Notes under the pieces: model-generated
What the model saw: only the letters and a program-made list of their open reading frames with translations
Database searches by the model: none
What the model was told of the DNA's origin: nothing
Translations under genes and position numbers: made by a program
NCBI GenBank assembly: GCA_011503125.2
Contig: WWBZ02000022.1
Span: 1 to 64,000, forward strand
DNA length: 64,000 nucleotides
Source of the DNA: Botryosphaeria dothidea
Taxonomy: Eukaryota; Ascomycota; Dothideomycetes; Botryosphaeriales; Botryosphaeriaceae
Reading direction: 5' to 3'
Part shown: piece by piece, positions 33,995 to 47,017 of the stretch
Numbering within the stretch: the first letter of the stretch is position 1
How the letters are laid out: every line of letters begins with the position of its first letter

Positions 33995-36321
33995 CTAATC
34001 ATCCGTGGGGAACCTGCTAAAGTGCTTAAATACCGTCAACCCCTCAATAACACCATCCGCAGTCGCGTCCCTCAAGACGCCGTCACCGCTCGCGATGCTG
34101 AGAGACGTAAGCGCAGTGCCCGAGTCGCCGAGCGCACCGACGGTCTTGCCGTAGCGGAAAGCCTGGAGCAGGATCTCGCCGGGGCGGCCGGCGGGGAAGA
34201 GGGTCGAGGTCGAATTGCCAGAGACGAGGCCGGCGGCGCCGGGGCCGACAAGGACGGCGTCGAAGTCGGTAGCGTCGGCGGCGGCGTAGGTCTGGTCGAT
34301 GCCGGTGGCGAGCGACTCGGCGACGACGACGGTGTCGACGTTGTGCTCGGAGAGGGCGCTCTTGAGGCCCGAGATGGCCGACTCGTTGGCGGCGCTGACG
34401 GACGACAGGATGCCAACCTTCAGGCCATCCAGACGGGGCAGGCGGTCCGAGTTGGGGCGGACGCTGGAGGTCTTGTTGTCGTGGTAGTAGGTGGGGTCGG
34501 CCTCAGGAGCGGCCAGGCCGAGGGCGGTGGCGACGCGGACGGCGATGTCGTGGCTGACGCGGTTGAGCTGGATGAGGACATTGTTCTTGACGACATCCGA
34601 GGTGAGCTTCGAGGTCTCGAAGCGGATGGCGTTGACGAGGAACTGCTGCTCGACCTTGTTCAAGCTGTTGAAGAACAGGCGAGGCTGGGACCAAACATCG
34701 TTGAAGGTGGAAGAAACAGCGCGAGTGAGCTTGCCGGTGACAGTGCGGCCAGGAGTGGTGAAGAAACCACGACCCTCTTGTTGGGTAGCCTGCTTGGGAG
34801 AACCGCCGTTGAGGGTGTTGGGCGAGTAAGCAGCGGTGTTCAGGGGAATGTAGTGCTGGCCAGCACCATCCCGGTTGTTGTTGTGCCAGGGAACGCGCGG
34901 CTGGTTGATGGGCAGTTGCTCAAAGTTGGGGCCACCGTGACGGTTCAACTGCGTGTCAAGGTAAGAGTATATGCGGCCCTGCAGGAGCGGGTCGTCGGAG
35001 AAATCAACACCACGAACGATGTGGCCGGGTTGGAACTATATTTTGATTAGCGCTTACCATACTTCTGTCTCGGGAAATAAGCTTACCATGACTTGCTCGG
35101 TCTCAGCAAAGTAGTTCCTGGGGTTGCGGTTAAGCGTCATCTTTCCAAGGGGCGTGACGGGAACGTATTCCTCAGGCACGATCTTGGTGGGGTCGAGAAC
35201 ATCAAAGCCGAAGCGGAGCTCATCAGCCTCATCCATGATTTGCACACCAAGCTGCAGGCCAAGTCAGCATACACGCGTATTCTTGGCGGCTCACTGGGAT
35301 TGGACGCTTACCTCCCACTCGGGGAACCGACCCTTCTCAATAGACTCGAACAGATCCTGGCGGTGGAAGTCGGCGTTCTTACCGGCAGTGACCTGAGCCT
35401 CCTCCCAGGTGAGACCAGCCTTGCCCTGAAGGGACTTCCAGTGGAACTTGACAAGCTTGGAGGCACCATCGTCAGTGACAAAACGGAAGGTGTGCACACC
35501 GAAACCGTCCATGTGGCGGAAGGACCTGACGATGCCGTGCTGAGCCATGGCCCAGAAAAGGGTGTGCAGGGTGCTAGGCTGCTGGCTGAAGAAGTCCCAG
35601 GCGCTGTCGTGAGCAGTTGCCGCTTGCGGGATTTCGCTGTCAGGCGCGGGCTTGACGGCGTGAATCAGATCCGGGAAAAGAATAGCGTCCTGAATGAAGA
35701 AAACAGGGATGTTGTTGCCAACAATGTCTGTAGTTGTGATCAGTAAAGACGAAAGTGTTTAGAACTGGTGGCAAACGTACCAAAGTTGCCCTCGTCAGTG
35801 TAGAGCCTGACGGCAAAGCCGTGGACATCACGAGCAGTATCGGCAGAGCCCCTGCTGCCCGCAACGGTGGAGAAACGAAGGAAGACAGGAGTCTCTTTGC
35901 CAGCCTCAGCGAGGAAAGAGGCGCCGGTGATGTTGGACCAGTCGGCGTATGAGGTGAAAACACCATGGGCAGCGGCACCACGGGCGTGCACAGCACGCTC
36001 AGGAACACGCTCATGGTCGAAGTGCTGGATCTTCTGGCGGAAGATGAAGTCCTCGAGGAGAGTGGGACCACGCTCACCAGCGCTGAGGCTGTTCTGGTCG
36101 GAGAAGGGACCACCAACGTCACTGGTCAGGTAGACATCGGTGTCGTTGAGCTCAAATTGAGCCAGGAACTCGTCAGTCTTCTGGGCGTCCTCGCGGGCCT
36201 GAAGGTTGGGATGGCCGGCGGGAACATCGCGTGCAGCAACATCGGCGCCCATGTAGGGGCAACCGATGGCGGAAGCAGAGCCTGCAAGGGCGGCGGCGAA
36301 TCCAATGGTTGACAGATGCAT
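33995..36321 (-). CDS. Secreted large-subunit catalase
   Basis: Breaks down hydrogen peroxide to water and oxygen outside the cell or in the wall. Four exons (36321-35781, 35727-35312, 35251-35087, 35035-33995) give 720 residues, the length of large-subunit fungal catalases. Residues 1-19 ([18 protein letters not shown]) are a signal peptide, followed by a propeptide. Catalytic His112 ([11 protein letters not shown]), the distal Asn in [11 protein letters not shown] (181-191, built across the first intron) and the heme ligand Tyr397 ([10 protein letters not shown]) are all present. The C-terminal 160 residues ([11 protein letters not shown] onward) form the flavodoxin/amidotransferase-like domain that small catalases lack. 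The start ATG is the first after a TATA box 60 bases upstream. Family and activity are firm; which paralogue it is (CatB- or Cat3-like) is not resolved. Confidence 0.96.
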
Positions 36322-36380
36322 GGTCGAGGAAGCTTGAGGTTGCACCAGCTGGGCGGCCAGAATCAGGCGGCTCTGTCACT

Positions 36381-36387
36381 CTTTATA
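36381..36387 (-). promoter_or_regulatory. TATA box of the catalase gene
   Basis: The minus strand reads TATAAAG about 60 bases upstream of the catalase ATG, a canonical core-promoter position in ascomycetes. Confidence 0.6.
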
Positions 36388-39300
36388 TGACAATCTCGCA
36401 CGACCAGGCAGCCGGAGCGGCGGGTTAGGACACCGGCAGCAGTTGGCACAGCAGTACGGCCCCGGTGTCTTGGCTTCGGGGGCCATCAATCTCAGGTCAT
36501 TTGGGCAGATCCCGTCTTGGGCCTATAGGTGAGGTGATTGAAAGTGGAGCGGCGGGGTCCGACATGGGAGCGGCCACGCAGACGCGCATGCGGTGGCACG
36601 GGCATCCAGGGAAGGCGGAAGATGGGAAAGCAAAGTGGATGGGATTGATGGCGCCAAGGCCAAAGGGCAGCAGGCCCCTAGGCGGATCCCCACGCATGGC
36701 AGGCTGATCCATGCAGGGTATTTCCCCGAGCACGCCTGGGTTGCGTCCGCTGACCGCAAGCAGCTTGGAAATGCACGCGCTCTGACTTGCGGGTGGCAAC
36801 GACGGAGCGCGACTCGACAAGCTGCCCCGAGTAATGCGGGCGTGCGGGAGCACCAACGCCATGCCCGGCGAGGCCTAATGGCGGAGTGAGATTGATTGAC
36901 GCGGCCATGGATGTAGAAACAGAACGAAACAGTCAGCACGAGCCGGAGAGATGACGGAAGCGCGCACGGCCTGTTGGCAGCAGAAGCAGGCGCAGACGAC
37001 TCGGCTGCTGGCACGAGGGACAGTGGCAGACGGCCGGGCCGGGCTGGTAGCGGGCCTGCAACGGCGTCGGGAGGGTCCTCTGTTAGGGCACGCCGAGTGC
37101 TTGGCTGCGCGTGTGATGGAGTGATGGACAGGAGAGAGGGCGGCTACTGCTTATGTCAAGCGCAGGAGCCAGACCACGGGCTGAATAATGGCAGGACAGC
37201 GACTGGCGGGGACGGCTGCGGTGAGCAACTGGAAGCCATGAGATCCGCGGGCGATGGGAGCAGCCGATGGAGGAGCGCGGGGCAGGGGCGCGATGCGGCT
37301 CGTCCGCAGCGAGCACAGCAGCAGCACGGGGGGCACGGATGTATCGATCGCAGAGGGTGCAGAGTTGGGACGACGAGGAGGTGAGAGCATCGAGATGACG
37401 TTGGGGCGCGCGCTTGCGTCACAAGCAGCCTAGCGAGACCCATTGGGCCAGTGCTCCCGCGATGGCGGCAGGGCTCCACGGCACCGCCTGCCGCGCACCA
37501 GCCACGCGAAGCTGCTGCTTATGCAGACACGATGGTCTCGAACTGCTGCTGCTTTTCCAACCTCGACGCGCCTGTACTGGCTGCGTGCCTTGGCTGCCCT
37601 TGTGTGCCTGAAATTGCGATCCCCCACGCGAAACACCTGCTCCTTCACATCCGTCCACAGCCTCGGCAGCAGCTGAAACAGGTCAAAGGCTGTCCGCTGG
37701 CCAGCCATGCGCGCATCTTGGGGTGTGTCTATTTGCATGAGTGAACGTTCCAAGGCAGCGGGGAGGCAGCAGCTGCTCCCGCCGGGCCTGGCCACCGCGT
37801 AAATTCTGCCTCGGTCATCATCACTGAGCTAATTGAGTGGGAACTGGAATTTTTTACAGCATGACATGACATCGAATTGGCCGCGACGCCGCTGCTGCAC
37901 AAGGCGTCGGGCGTCAGGCGTCGAGACCAAACGTAAGAGTAAAGCTTGGAATGAACCCCGAAAAGGAAGTGACTCGCCGTTCAGGTACTGCTGTTGTACA
38001 CCTCACCGCTGCCCTTCCAGAAGGAGCTCGGGAGCATTGCACCGAGCGTCCTGCCGTTGAGAGATCGTCGACATGCACGGTGGTGTTTCGTTTCTGCTTC
38101 TTTTCCCCTGTTGTTGACTCGCTATCCCTCTGTACACCGCAGCCTCCAGCAGCCCCCGTTCCATCTGCCGCGCTCCGAGCTGCGCTATCCGTTGCTAATG
38201 GGCACCACAAGACACGCCGTGTGCCCCTTCTCATCACCAACACGACCGCCGCTGTAGACCAGTGTCGTGCGACCCTGTCAATCGAGTAGTGGCGGATCTC
38301 GTCAGTCCGCGCCGTATTGCGAGATAAGGTTAGCAAGGTGAGACAGACGCCCATCATTATTCGGAAGTAACTGCCCATCATGCTTACTTTCTTCCCGTAG
38401 CCGGTGGGATGAAGCTGGTCGGTGCTAGTCATGGAATCCCAGTGCTCCTCTCACGAAGCCACCCCCGCTAAGGACGAATCGCGTATATATCACCACGACC
38501 GTCAGGACTTGTATAGGCTCAGCCTAAAAAGGCATTCCAACTGCCGGGCCGCGGCACTGTTGCTGCCGGCAGATGGCGCTTGGCTACGCCACGTTCCCTG
38601 GCCTTGCCGTGACGGTTGAAACAATTAGCAGTCGAAACGAAAGTTTCCCCTCGTCTTCTCGAACACGTTTACCAGCTACATCCTCGGCGTGCACTCAAGC
38701 GCAGCGCAGCCAAGGCGACGTGAGGACATGATGGCGGAGATGAAGGAGCAGGACGCGCCGGTGACGCGAGATGGCGGTTTGCCTGGAGGGCCGTGGAAGC
38801 GGCCGTAGAATTTGAGCTGGCGATGCGGCGCTCACGCTATCCGCGAAGGGCAGGCAGGCCGATCATCCGGGGAAGCCGCAGACACCCAAGCTACCCTTCT
38901 ATCAACCGCCGTCCTGACCTGCCGAAGCAAGCTCAAACATCACCCCATCGTCAAGAGGCTTTTCGCGCTTCTCCTTACTCCGCACGACAGGAACACCCGA
39001 ATCGTGCCTGGCGAGAGTCAGGAATTTGCCGCTGAGCATGCTCGTCGCCGTCTCAGTCTCGAGCGCATGCCCAGAAGCCCGGTCCACTGCTTGCTCAGGA
39101 ACAGGCAAGTACAAGCCTGGCCTCGTATCGCAGACCACGCTCCGTCAGCCGACTTGCAGTACGCCCGATTGGCGATTCAACACACCTACCCTGCACAAAA
39201 AGCGCGTGCGGTGATGCGCGTTGCTCCTGCCCTGTTCCGCCGCCCGCTGACTCGGCATCGAACCACTGCCGTGGAATTGCGCGCGCCCGGTGGGAGCTGC

Positions 39301-42300
39301 GACTTTTCGAGAAGGGGGGAGCCGCTGCTCACGGCGAACCGTCAGGCGCTCCACAAAAACGGCCCGAAAATCTGGGGGAAGCCAAACAAAACTGCTGCCT
39401 CCGACCGTCCACGCTGCCGAGTGCACGCATAAGAAGGGGTTTGTGAGGGCAGCTGCCCACGGCATCAACGCGTGTTCAGCTGATGACAAGAGTGACCACA
39501 GCAACCCAGCATCTGGCCCCGCTCATCCACCTTCCGCATTCGGCTTCGCAGCGGTAAACCAGTAAACTTAATAGGCGAAGGAGCACGGCCGTTATAAAAC
39601 CACACCACCTGTCCAATCACAGTCCTTGGGGTTGTTTAGCAAGAGAAGTAATAGCGCTTGCCTTCCCCGTCCATCACTATCACATTTCCCAAGAGCCTAG
39701 TCATACACGTGTGTATCCACTTCACCACGCCGCACACTTGCATCGCTATGCTTTCTGCTTTCTGCTATGCCAAGTATCAATCTCCTGAATACCAAGAAAG
39801 ATATTTATAGCCCATCTTATCACTCGATGAAGTTGCTTGTCACCACCACTTTCTCATTCGTGATTGTTTGGCGTCACCCCAGTTTTTCATCTGCGAACGC
39901 AAGGGATCAGAAGAAACATCCCTGGCTCACCCGAGCGCAAACGTCTAAACTTATCCCCATCACATGCATTGCAGTTCTCGTACCCCCATCTTCTTCTCCT
40001 TCTGCAGATCGGGGACCTCGGAGTCTCGTCCCTTTTTTTTCCCCCTTGCGTTACACAGGAACATTCTACTTGACACTTTTTCCCCCGGCATTCTCCCCTT
40101 CGTTCCCTTGCTGCAAGCACGCGTCGGAATGACGAAAGAGCGAAGGATCGGCGTCGGCGAGATCACGTACCCGGCGGGCTGCGGCAAAACACGTTGCTGT
40201 TGTCCGGTCTGTGGATGTCGGAAGTTGCATCCGGAAACAGGGGACCCACTCGGGACGACGAAAAGTGATATCCGCCAAGACCTCGACCACGCGTTCGCCG
40301 GCCTGGCGTGCAATCGCGATTGTCAGATGGATTGCGGAGGGGTTGCTGCAGCCGGCCGTTAGCGCTGCATACGAGGTTCCTACCAACTGCCCGAATTACG
40401 ACTGCTGTGGGCCATTGAAGCATTCGTCCGGATACCTCTGTGACTGAAAATGCATGACATTTGTGTCCGGGCGAATGCTTCCAGTCTCTATGGAACTATT
40501 GAAGGCCATTGCCGCTGACCACCAGCTGCAGCAACTCCCTGTAAATTCTTCCGCGCGGGCCTTTTATGCGTACTAAGTTCCAGAAAAAGTTCCAATCGGC
40601 ATCATTTGCTGCACGCACCTCAGTCTGAGTCCTTTACGTTCAAGACGAGGACTGGCTGGCTTTCGCTTCGACTTGGTGAATCATCTGTTCCAATAGACGC
40701 ATTTTTTAATGTGCTCTTCGATTAAGCCGGTATACTCTCCAAGTCGAGCCCCAGTCTTTTCGATCGTAGGGCCGCATCAGCAACACCCTCCAAAGTAGAT
40801 AGAAATCATTTAACGACGATTGAGACCTCCGAATTATGCCAATCCCTTGACGGGGTGGATTGGGAGAGATTTCAACCGACGCCTTGTCACACCCAAAAGC
40901 GAATCATGGGAACAGACAGCCAGAGCTTTTGAAATTCGATGTACGTGATATAATCGTTCTCCAGCGTGATTATAGTGGAACTTACTGGGCTTCTCTCCCA
41001 TTGTGCTTTAAAATGGTATTTATACTGATAGGTGCACTGCGCTTTCGAACACATGGTGCCTGCCTTCCTCGGAGCGGTCACCAGTCCGTCCCTTACGGCG
41101 TTCTCGTCACCTTCTTTAGCTGTGCTATCAAACAGTTTTCCTCTTAATATCTTTCATACCTTCTATATGTTTTGGTCTCTTTCTCTATCTATGTCCGAGC
41201 AACAACCGGACCATTTAGCCTTCAGCATGCACTTGTGTTTGGTCACAGTGCCGTTCTACACTCCGCCGTAAGCCTCTTTCCATCTACAAAACGTCATCAG
41301 CGGAGACGATGAAGGCCGTCAAGGTTGGCCGCATGTTCCGTCCCATTATTATTCCCAAGACTATAGGGTTCAGCATCTTGACAAAATAGTGAGGAGAAGA
41401 GCCCGAATACATCGCGGTGGGTACGAGAAGCCAACTCTGCCCGAGTTGTCCACTTGCGCATCGCGGTCCCAGCACCAAAAAGAGTGAGCTAGGTATCTTC
41501 CATTATTCAGACCTCTATATGATCAGGGGATGATCAGACATATCTACAATGCACGCATGCTTCTAGAAGAGAGGCTGGATCTTATATGCCCTATACCAGA
41601 TAGCCTAAGTGAGGCATGAGCAGCTGGACTCGTGAATGTCACTCCTCATGCGGGCGTGAGACATGTCGGCTGAGTTGCCGATTGCTGCACAATCTATTGC
41701 TATTGTGCTCCATCTACATGCGCATGGCTCTCGCAAGGCTTGTTTCTTGACTTCAGGTGGCTGAAATTTCATTTCATCCAATTGTACACGAGGTTTCCTG
41801 ACGTCGTCCTCAAGGAGTTGTCGGGGCGCGTATCGGCAGGACGAAGCCAGGTGGACCGCCGGTCTTGCGCCCTGTGACCTTGACCTGGAAACTCAATGGG
41901 ATATTTGTACATACTGAATAGAGATTCTAATTTGCCTCTTCCACGCTGCCAATCAGGGAATGTCCCACCATTCGCCTTGTACTGTCTTGTCCGGCTGCTA
42001 GGGGTGATGAGCAACGATTGTGGGTAGGTGAAGTGCGGCCTTAAGATCTTGCCCATTCCACGACATTACATGGCGCTGGCAATTCAGGGCATCTAGACCC
42101 ATTGATTTATTTCCGCATCATCATTTCTTGTTGAATGTAAACTAAGACCAACATTAACTTACTTGTACAAAATGGCACATCCTCCAGCCAGTTCTATGTT
42201 TTTCTAGCGTGAAGGAACAAGTGCACCAAGTGCTGAGACTGTATGCTTTCCAAATACGTAGAAAGAGAATATCGTTCACTATAGACCTCTATGGCACGTC

Positions 42301-43995
42301 AAACAGACTTTATAAGCCGAGAGACCGTGGTTTAACAGGAAAACCACCAGCCAAACCGGAGTCTCGGCATCAGCTGAATGCAGCATGTTCAATCAGCTGG
42401 GGCTGCGAGATGAATTGGGCCTCCATGAGCCCCTGGTGCTGATATCGGAGTCACAGTGTGGTGCCTCGAGCTCTATGATAGCATTTTTTGCAGATCTAAA
42501 GTCAACTTTCAGCGGAAGAGAGGGACCGCCAGCTCCATCTTCTCAGCAAGACGGTAGACCATGGGATGCAAAGCGGCCAATGGATCAACGACAAAATGCA
42601 GCCAATCTACTTCGCCGTCGTGCTTCTTTTTCCTGTTGGTGTCTTCCCTGGATGAGTGTCGTTGCGATGCCCTTTGATACACGACATGTACGAAACGCTA
42701 CGATGTTTTGGTTGGTTCGGCAGCAATGAGGCATGGAAGCGACCTCTGCAATCTATACTTGATGGCGGGCAGCTGCATCTTGACATTTTGATAAATCTCC
42801 AGAGACTGAAGTGGCTCTGTTTACAAACGTGCCTCACAGCAGGAGCGGAAACAAAAGGTCAGCTAAACCAGAACTCCCAAAAGGCGCAGGAGTCAAATAC
42901 ACCTGCCATACTGAATACCTCCAAGATTTGTACCGTGGATGATGCAGGAATGGGAATCTGGAGATAGAACCATGCACTTAAACAGCGCCTGGCCCGATTC
43001 CGAATCCTGGTCACGCTCAGAACCCCTGTTCAGTACGTGGAGTTGCACAAGACTCACATACCTGTACACGAGATGCAAAAGGGCGTATAGCAGCTCACAC
43101 GTGTGATTTCAGCGGCCGATTCAGGTAGTGGGGACACTTAAAGAAGATTCATTGCAACACAATGTTCGCTTTCCCCTCAAGGTATAGGCGAGCACCCACT
43201 AAAGCGGCTACCAGAGACCTATAAGATGAGGCACTGTGGCTGTGTGGAGAGAGGGCGCGCTCTGCTATAAAGTTATCCAACGTGTATAGACAAAACTTTT
43301 GCAGTTTAACGAATGCGGGACAACCCCAGTGGATAAAACCGCCGAAAGAAGTCACTGAAAACTGCCCCTGAAGCACATCAGAAAGCAAGATTGATATTGC
43401 AAGAAACGTGAATGGTGTAGCTCGTGTATTCCAGCGCTGAATACTCATGAGAGCGTCCAGAGGAGCTGCCGGGCCGAGTGAACTCTTCCTTGGACTAAGT
43501 GTCACAAGGAATAAGCCATGCGCATAACTCAGATGGACTTCACAGAGATAGGAGTTGAATTTATGTCGGTGCCACCAACGCAAAACGCTTCTCCGAGTCC
43601 TCGGGCTTGGCACATTCACCGGGAAAGGACTCGGGAAAAGCTCAGGAAAGGTTTCAAGTCCCTTCCTTTTGCTTTGAGTTGCATGGTCTACACATGGCTG
43701 TTTATTTATGGTCAGTATCTTGGGTGGACCGTTGTGAGTTGAAGACATCAACAACACTTCCCCTCAAAGCTCTTGATCCAACTTCTGGGACTCAATTTTT
43801 AGCATCCACCAAACACCAGGCTCTCATACTTTTCGAAGGCACTCAGATATCATAAACCACGCAGAGATGTTGTCAGTCAGCTTCACTCCGGAAGGCACAC
43901 CACCACAAGCCCCCGTCTACTTAGAAAGCTTCGTATTCGTTTTCTTTGATATTGTTGTGATTGATACGTAGTCACAAGAGCTATCATCCAGAGCT
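36388..43995. other. Long stretch without a supported gene
   Basis: About 7.6 kb between the catalase promoter and the Ku80 stop codon. The first part (to about 39.5 kb) is GC-rich with many overlapping frames in all six readings, a pattern of composition rather than coding. The second part (about 40.4-44.0 kb) has ordinary composition and short frames. I found no domain, no LTR pair, no tRNA and no RIP signature. The near 1 kb next to the catalase probably holds its promoter. Confidence 0.45.
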
Positions 43996-46649
43996 CTACT
44001 TCGCAGAAGACAGGAACTACGTAAGTCAGCACGTGCAAGAAATGCTGGTTTCAAAGCGAGTCAACTCACCTTCTTCCCCTCTTCCTCCGTGACATCTGAC
44101 AGGTCTGTAGTCCTCTTATCGATCAAGCCCAGCTTGTTCACTCTGATCCTGTACCACATCTCCTTCCTATCGCCACCCAGCTCCTCGGTGAAGATCTTCT
44201 TCTTCAGATTTCTCATGAAATCGTTGAAAACACCGGGCTCCTCGAGCTCTATCAGCTCCTCCTTCATGACACGAATGGCCTCAACTGCCCTGCCATATCC
44301 GTTGTCACCCATACTGTGGCGAATATAGTCCTGGATGATGGTAGAAAATTGGTTTGTGATGCTCTTGATATCCTCGACGCTATCGGTTGTATTGAGCGCC
44401 TGCTTGAACTTGGGAACGGCGTTTTCTGGGGAAAGCTTCACCCGTTTCTCGCGACCAAGGAGCTCTTCGATGTTCAGACCTGACAGTGGTTTCTCAAACT
44501 CGCGCGTGCGCTTGCGTCCCTTCTGCTTGGGCGGCACTGGAACAGAGTCAGCATTGGTGGAAGCCAATCTCAGTCCGCGTTGGAGATTGCTTACCGCGCT
44601 TCACGTCACCTGAAACGATCATCGCATCAAGGAATGGCTTGGCCTGTTTCAGAAGGTGCTCCGGAGCCTTCATGTACTTTGTCAATATCTCCGACGGAGG
44701 GGGTATCTCATCCATAGGATGGACCGCACGCCAGCGAATTACTTGCTGAACGCGGTGCAGCACGGGTGAATATGTTTCTTCAATAGCGGCGAATTCAGCC
44801 GGGTTTCTGGATATCATTAGCGTAGTAGTCAAAAGATTAGCTGTTTTTACTTACCCATCTTCATCCTGTATGGCGGTAGATAGGTCCATGCTGTCTACGT
44901 AATCACTCATTGACTTCATGAGATCGTCGCTGGGTAGGTTCTTGTGAGCGTGTATTTCCTTGCCGGAGACAGTGACGACGCGATCAAGTGGGGGAAAGCG
45001 GTAACCTCGCATATCCTCCGCGAAAGGCAATTCGACATCGATAAGGCATTCGTAATCCGATTTAATTTCTGGAGCAAGAAGAAGTACAAGGGGGTCCTTG
45101 TTTTCCTTGGGAACAAATCGGGCAACGGCGTATGATTCGAGTTCGTACAGCGCATGGATGAAGGACGATAATGCCATGCTTGCTTTCTCATTTGCCTTCT
45201 GGGGAATGATGATACTGACTTTTGATATCTCCATGTAACGGTCAAGCTATCGGTCACCAGTCAGTCAGAACATCCTCATATACGTTTATTCTCAACTCAC
45301 TTTGTCGGCAGGCACGAAGCCTATGATATCCAAAGCTGCAAAGGTTTCGAAGTCTGTCACGTTACGTTCTGAATCGCTGATGGGCACCGCAGTGCTACCA
45401 TATGGATACCCTTTGGCAGTGTCCTCGCGGTCAATGTCTCGCTTGCCTCCAGGGGCACTGGGATCCAGAACATAATACGATATGTTTTGCTTGACAGCAG
45501 CGAGGTCATTGTGATTAGATGTGCCATCGTCGTCTGCAACGGTCATCGACGACTGCGCTTGCGACTCCCCTGGCGCCAGGTCAGACCTGACGACATACGA
45601 GCTTGCAGTGGGAGGCCTTTGTTGCATGGTCCTCGGATAGCGCTCGACGTCGATTGTCATGGCCGTGTTGTAATGTGTCGGATCACCGAGCGTCAGCAGC
45701 CCTTTGTATGAAGGTACTGGTTTCGTAAGCTTGACTCGCGGTATATCCAATTCTTCGATGGCCTGTGCCATGGTCCCAAAAACGCCATCACAGTCCTCGG
45801 CAAGTTGTTTCAGTACGTTCTCATTGGTCGCTTTGCCCGGGTCCTTATCTTCTTCCTTCAGGCCGTAGTCAGGGTCATCGAAGTCCGGGCCCCTGCACCT
45901 GTTAGTGGGTGCACGGGAGGCTGAGACACGCCCGACTTACAGAACGATCAGCTCAATATTCTCATCCTGGACCTTCTTGACAATTTCTCCCAATCCGTCG
46001 GCGTCGATGGATCCACGTGCGTTCGTGACGAGAATGATTCTCCGCTTGTACTTCAACTTCTTGCAATGGTCCGCAATCAATTGTATTGCGACAACAAGCG
46101 CAGAGATGGCTATTGATTGTCAGGTACACCCGGGATTTGTAGAGAGTTTTTTTCTCACCATCTCCGTCATCGGTGTCGCTCACGTGGATCTTCTCACGCA
46201 GTTCCCGGAGTTGCGGCATGTGGATTCTGCGGCCAATCAGCTCATGCGCCCATAAGGAAATACTAAAACATACGGACTGAGATGCTGAAGGACTGATACG
46301 TTTCCATAACCCTCTTCTGATTCCAGAGGGTTATTCGTCTCTACTACGGGTTAGCGGACAACTTGGCTTTCCCAAAGGGATAAGCAAGCGCCTGTCGGCA
46401 ACGACTTACCGTTTGATCGCAGGGCCACAACACTCTGGAAGAGCGTTTTCCGGCCCGTAGCCATCTGAACTGAATCAGTTTTGTCTTTAGAGAAGATAAT
46501 AAGCGACTCATCGTGCGTACCGCAGTCGTAATTTTGTCCCAGACATACTTCATGCACCAATTCAGGTCTGTCTCGTTGCGGCCGCTATTCTTCTCTCCCA
46601 TGGATTTGCATACATCAACGATGTAGACGGTCGCTTCCTTCTCCGCCAT
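43996..46649 (-). CDS. ku80: Ku80, DNA end-binding subunit of non-homologous end joining
   Basis: Ku80 pairs with Ku70 to encircle broken DNA ends and start end joining; it also protects telomeres. Ten exons (46649-46521, 46464-46410, 46343-46274, 46226-46159, 46109-45941, 45892-45301, 45246-44855, 44806-44595, 44536-44070, 44016-43996) sum to 724 residues, the usual fungal length. The N-terminal von Willebrand-like domain starts [20 protein letters not shown] and includes [14 protein letters not shown]. The Ku core beta-barrel (about 240-480) has [10 protein letters not shown], and SVIIPQ-like and [14 protein letters not shown] motifs. The C-terminal arm and helical Ku80 tail contain a basic patch ([13 protein letters not shown]) that may be a nuclear signal. 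The last exon is only 21 bp and encodes six residues and the stop; without it the frame would end with two intron-derived residues. The start is shared in a 368-bp divergent promoter. Confidence 0.96.
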
Positions 46650-47017
46650 GATTGCGAGGCGTAGAAAGCTGGTCAGTGGATTGTCGATGGGAAATTTTGA
46701 TGAATGCCGCGCATGGCTCGCGCGAGTGATCGTGGTAGGTCAAGGCAGCAACGGCGGCGGACGTGACGTGACTTGGGCCAGCGCGCGCTGTGAGGAACAC
46801 GTCGAGTCAGGCTGGCGCGTGAGCACGTGCATAATTCCTCGGCCCGGCGCGCATCCGGGCGCTATCCTGACTCGCGCGGGGTCAAGCACATCATCACTCC
46901 ACTCGAGCTTCGGTAGCTTGATTCTTAAACGTCTCCGTTCCTCTTGATTGCGTTTCTGAAGACTGGAGCTTCGTTTACGACCTTTGATCCAATCGACGGT
47001 TCCGCTCAATCCGCACA
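46650..47017. promoter_or_regulatory. Compact divergent promoter, Ku80 and TMEM205-like gene
   Basis: Only 368 bp separate two start codons that point away from each other. No frame in it looks coding. Regulation of the two genes may be coupled by distance alone; I see no obvious TATA box on either side. Confidence 0.55.

Noticed and set aside
33971..35050. A 359-codon plus-strand frame over the last catalase exon
   Set aside because: It is exactly antisense to a well-supported catalase exon in GC-rich DNA, where the opposite frame stays open because of codon bias. Its composition is Gly/Val/Asp-rich without a domain.
40130..40362. A cysteine-rich plus-strand frame (CGKTRCCCPVCGCRK)
   Set aside because: It lacks a signal peptide and any recognised cysteine pattern, and a minus-strand frame overlaps. 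I could not support it as a gene.
43149..43757. A 202-codon minus-strand frame
   Set aside because: No domain, no supporting splice structure, and a plus-strand frame overlaps it. A frame of this length can occur by chance in 64 kb.
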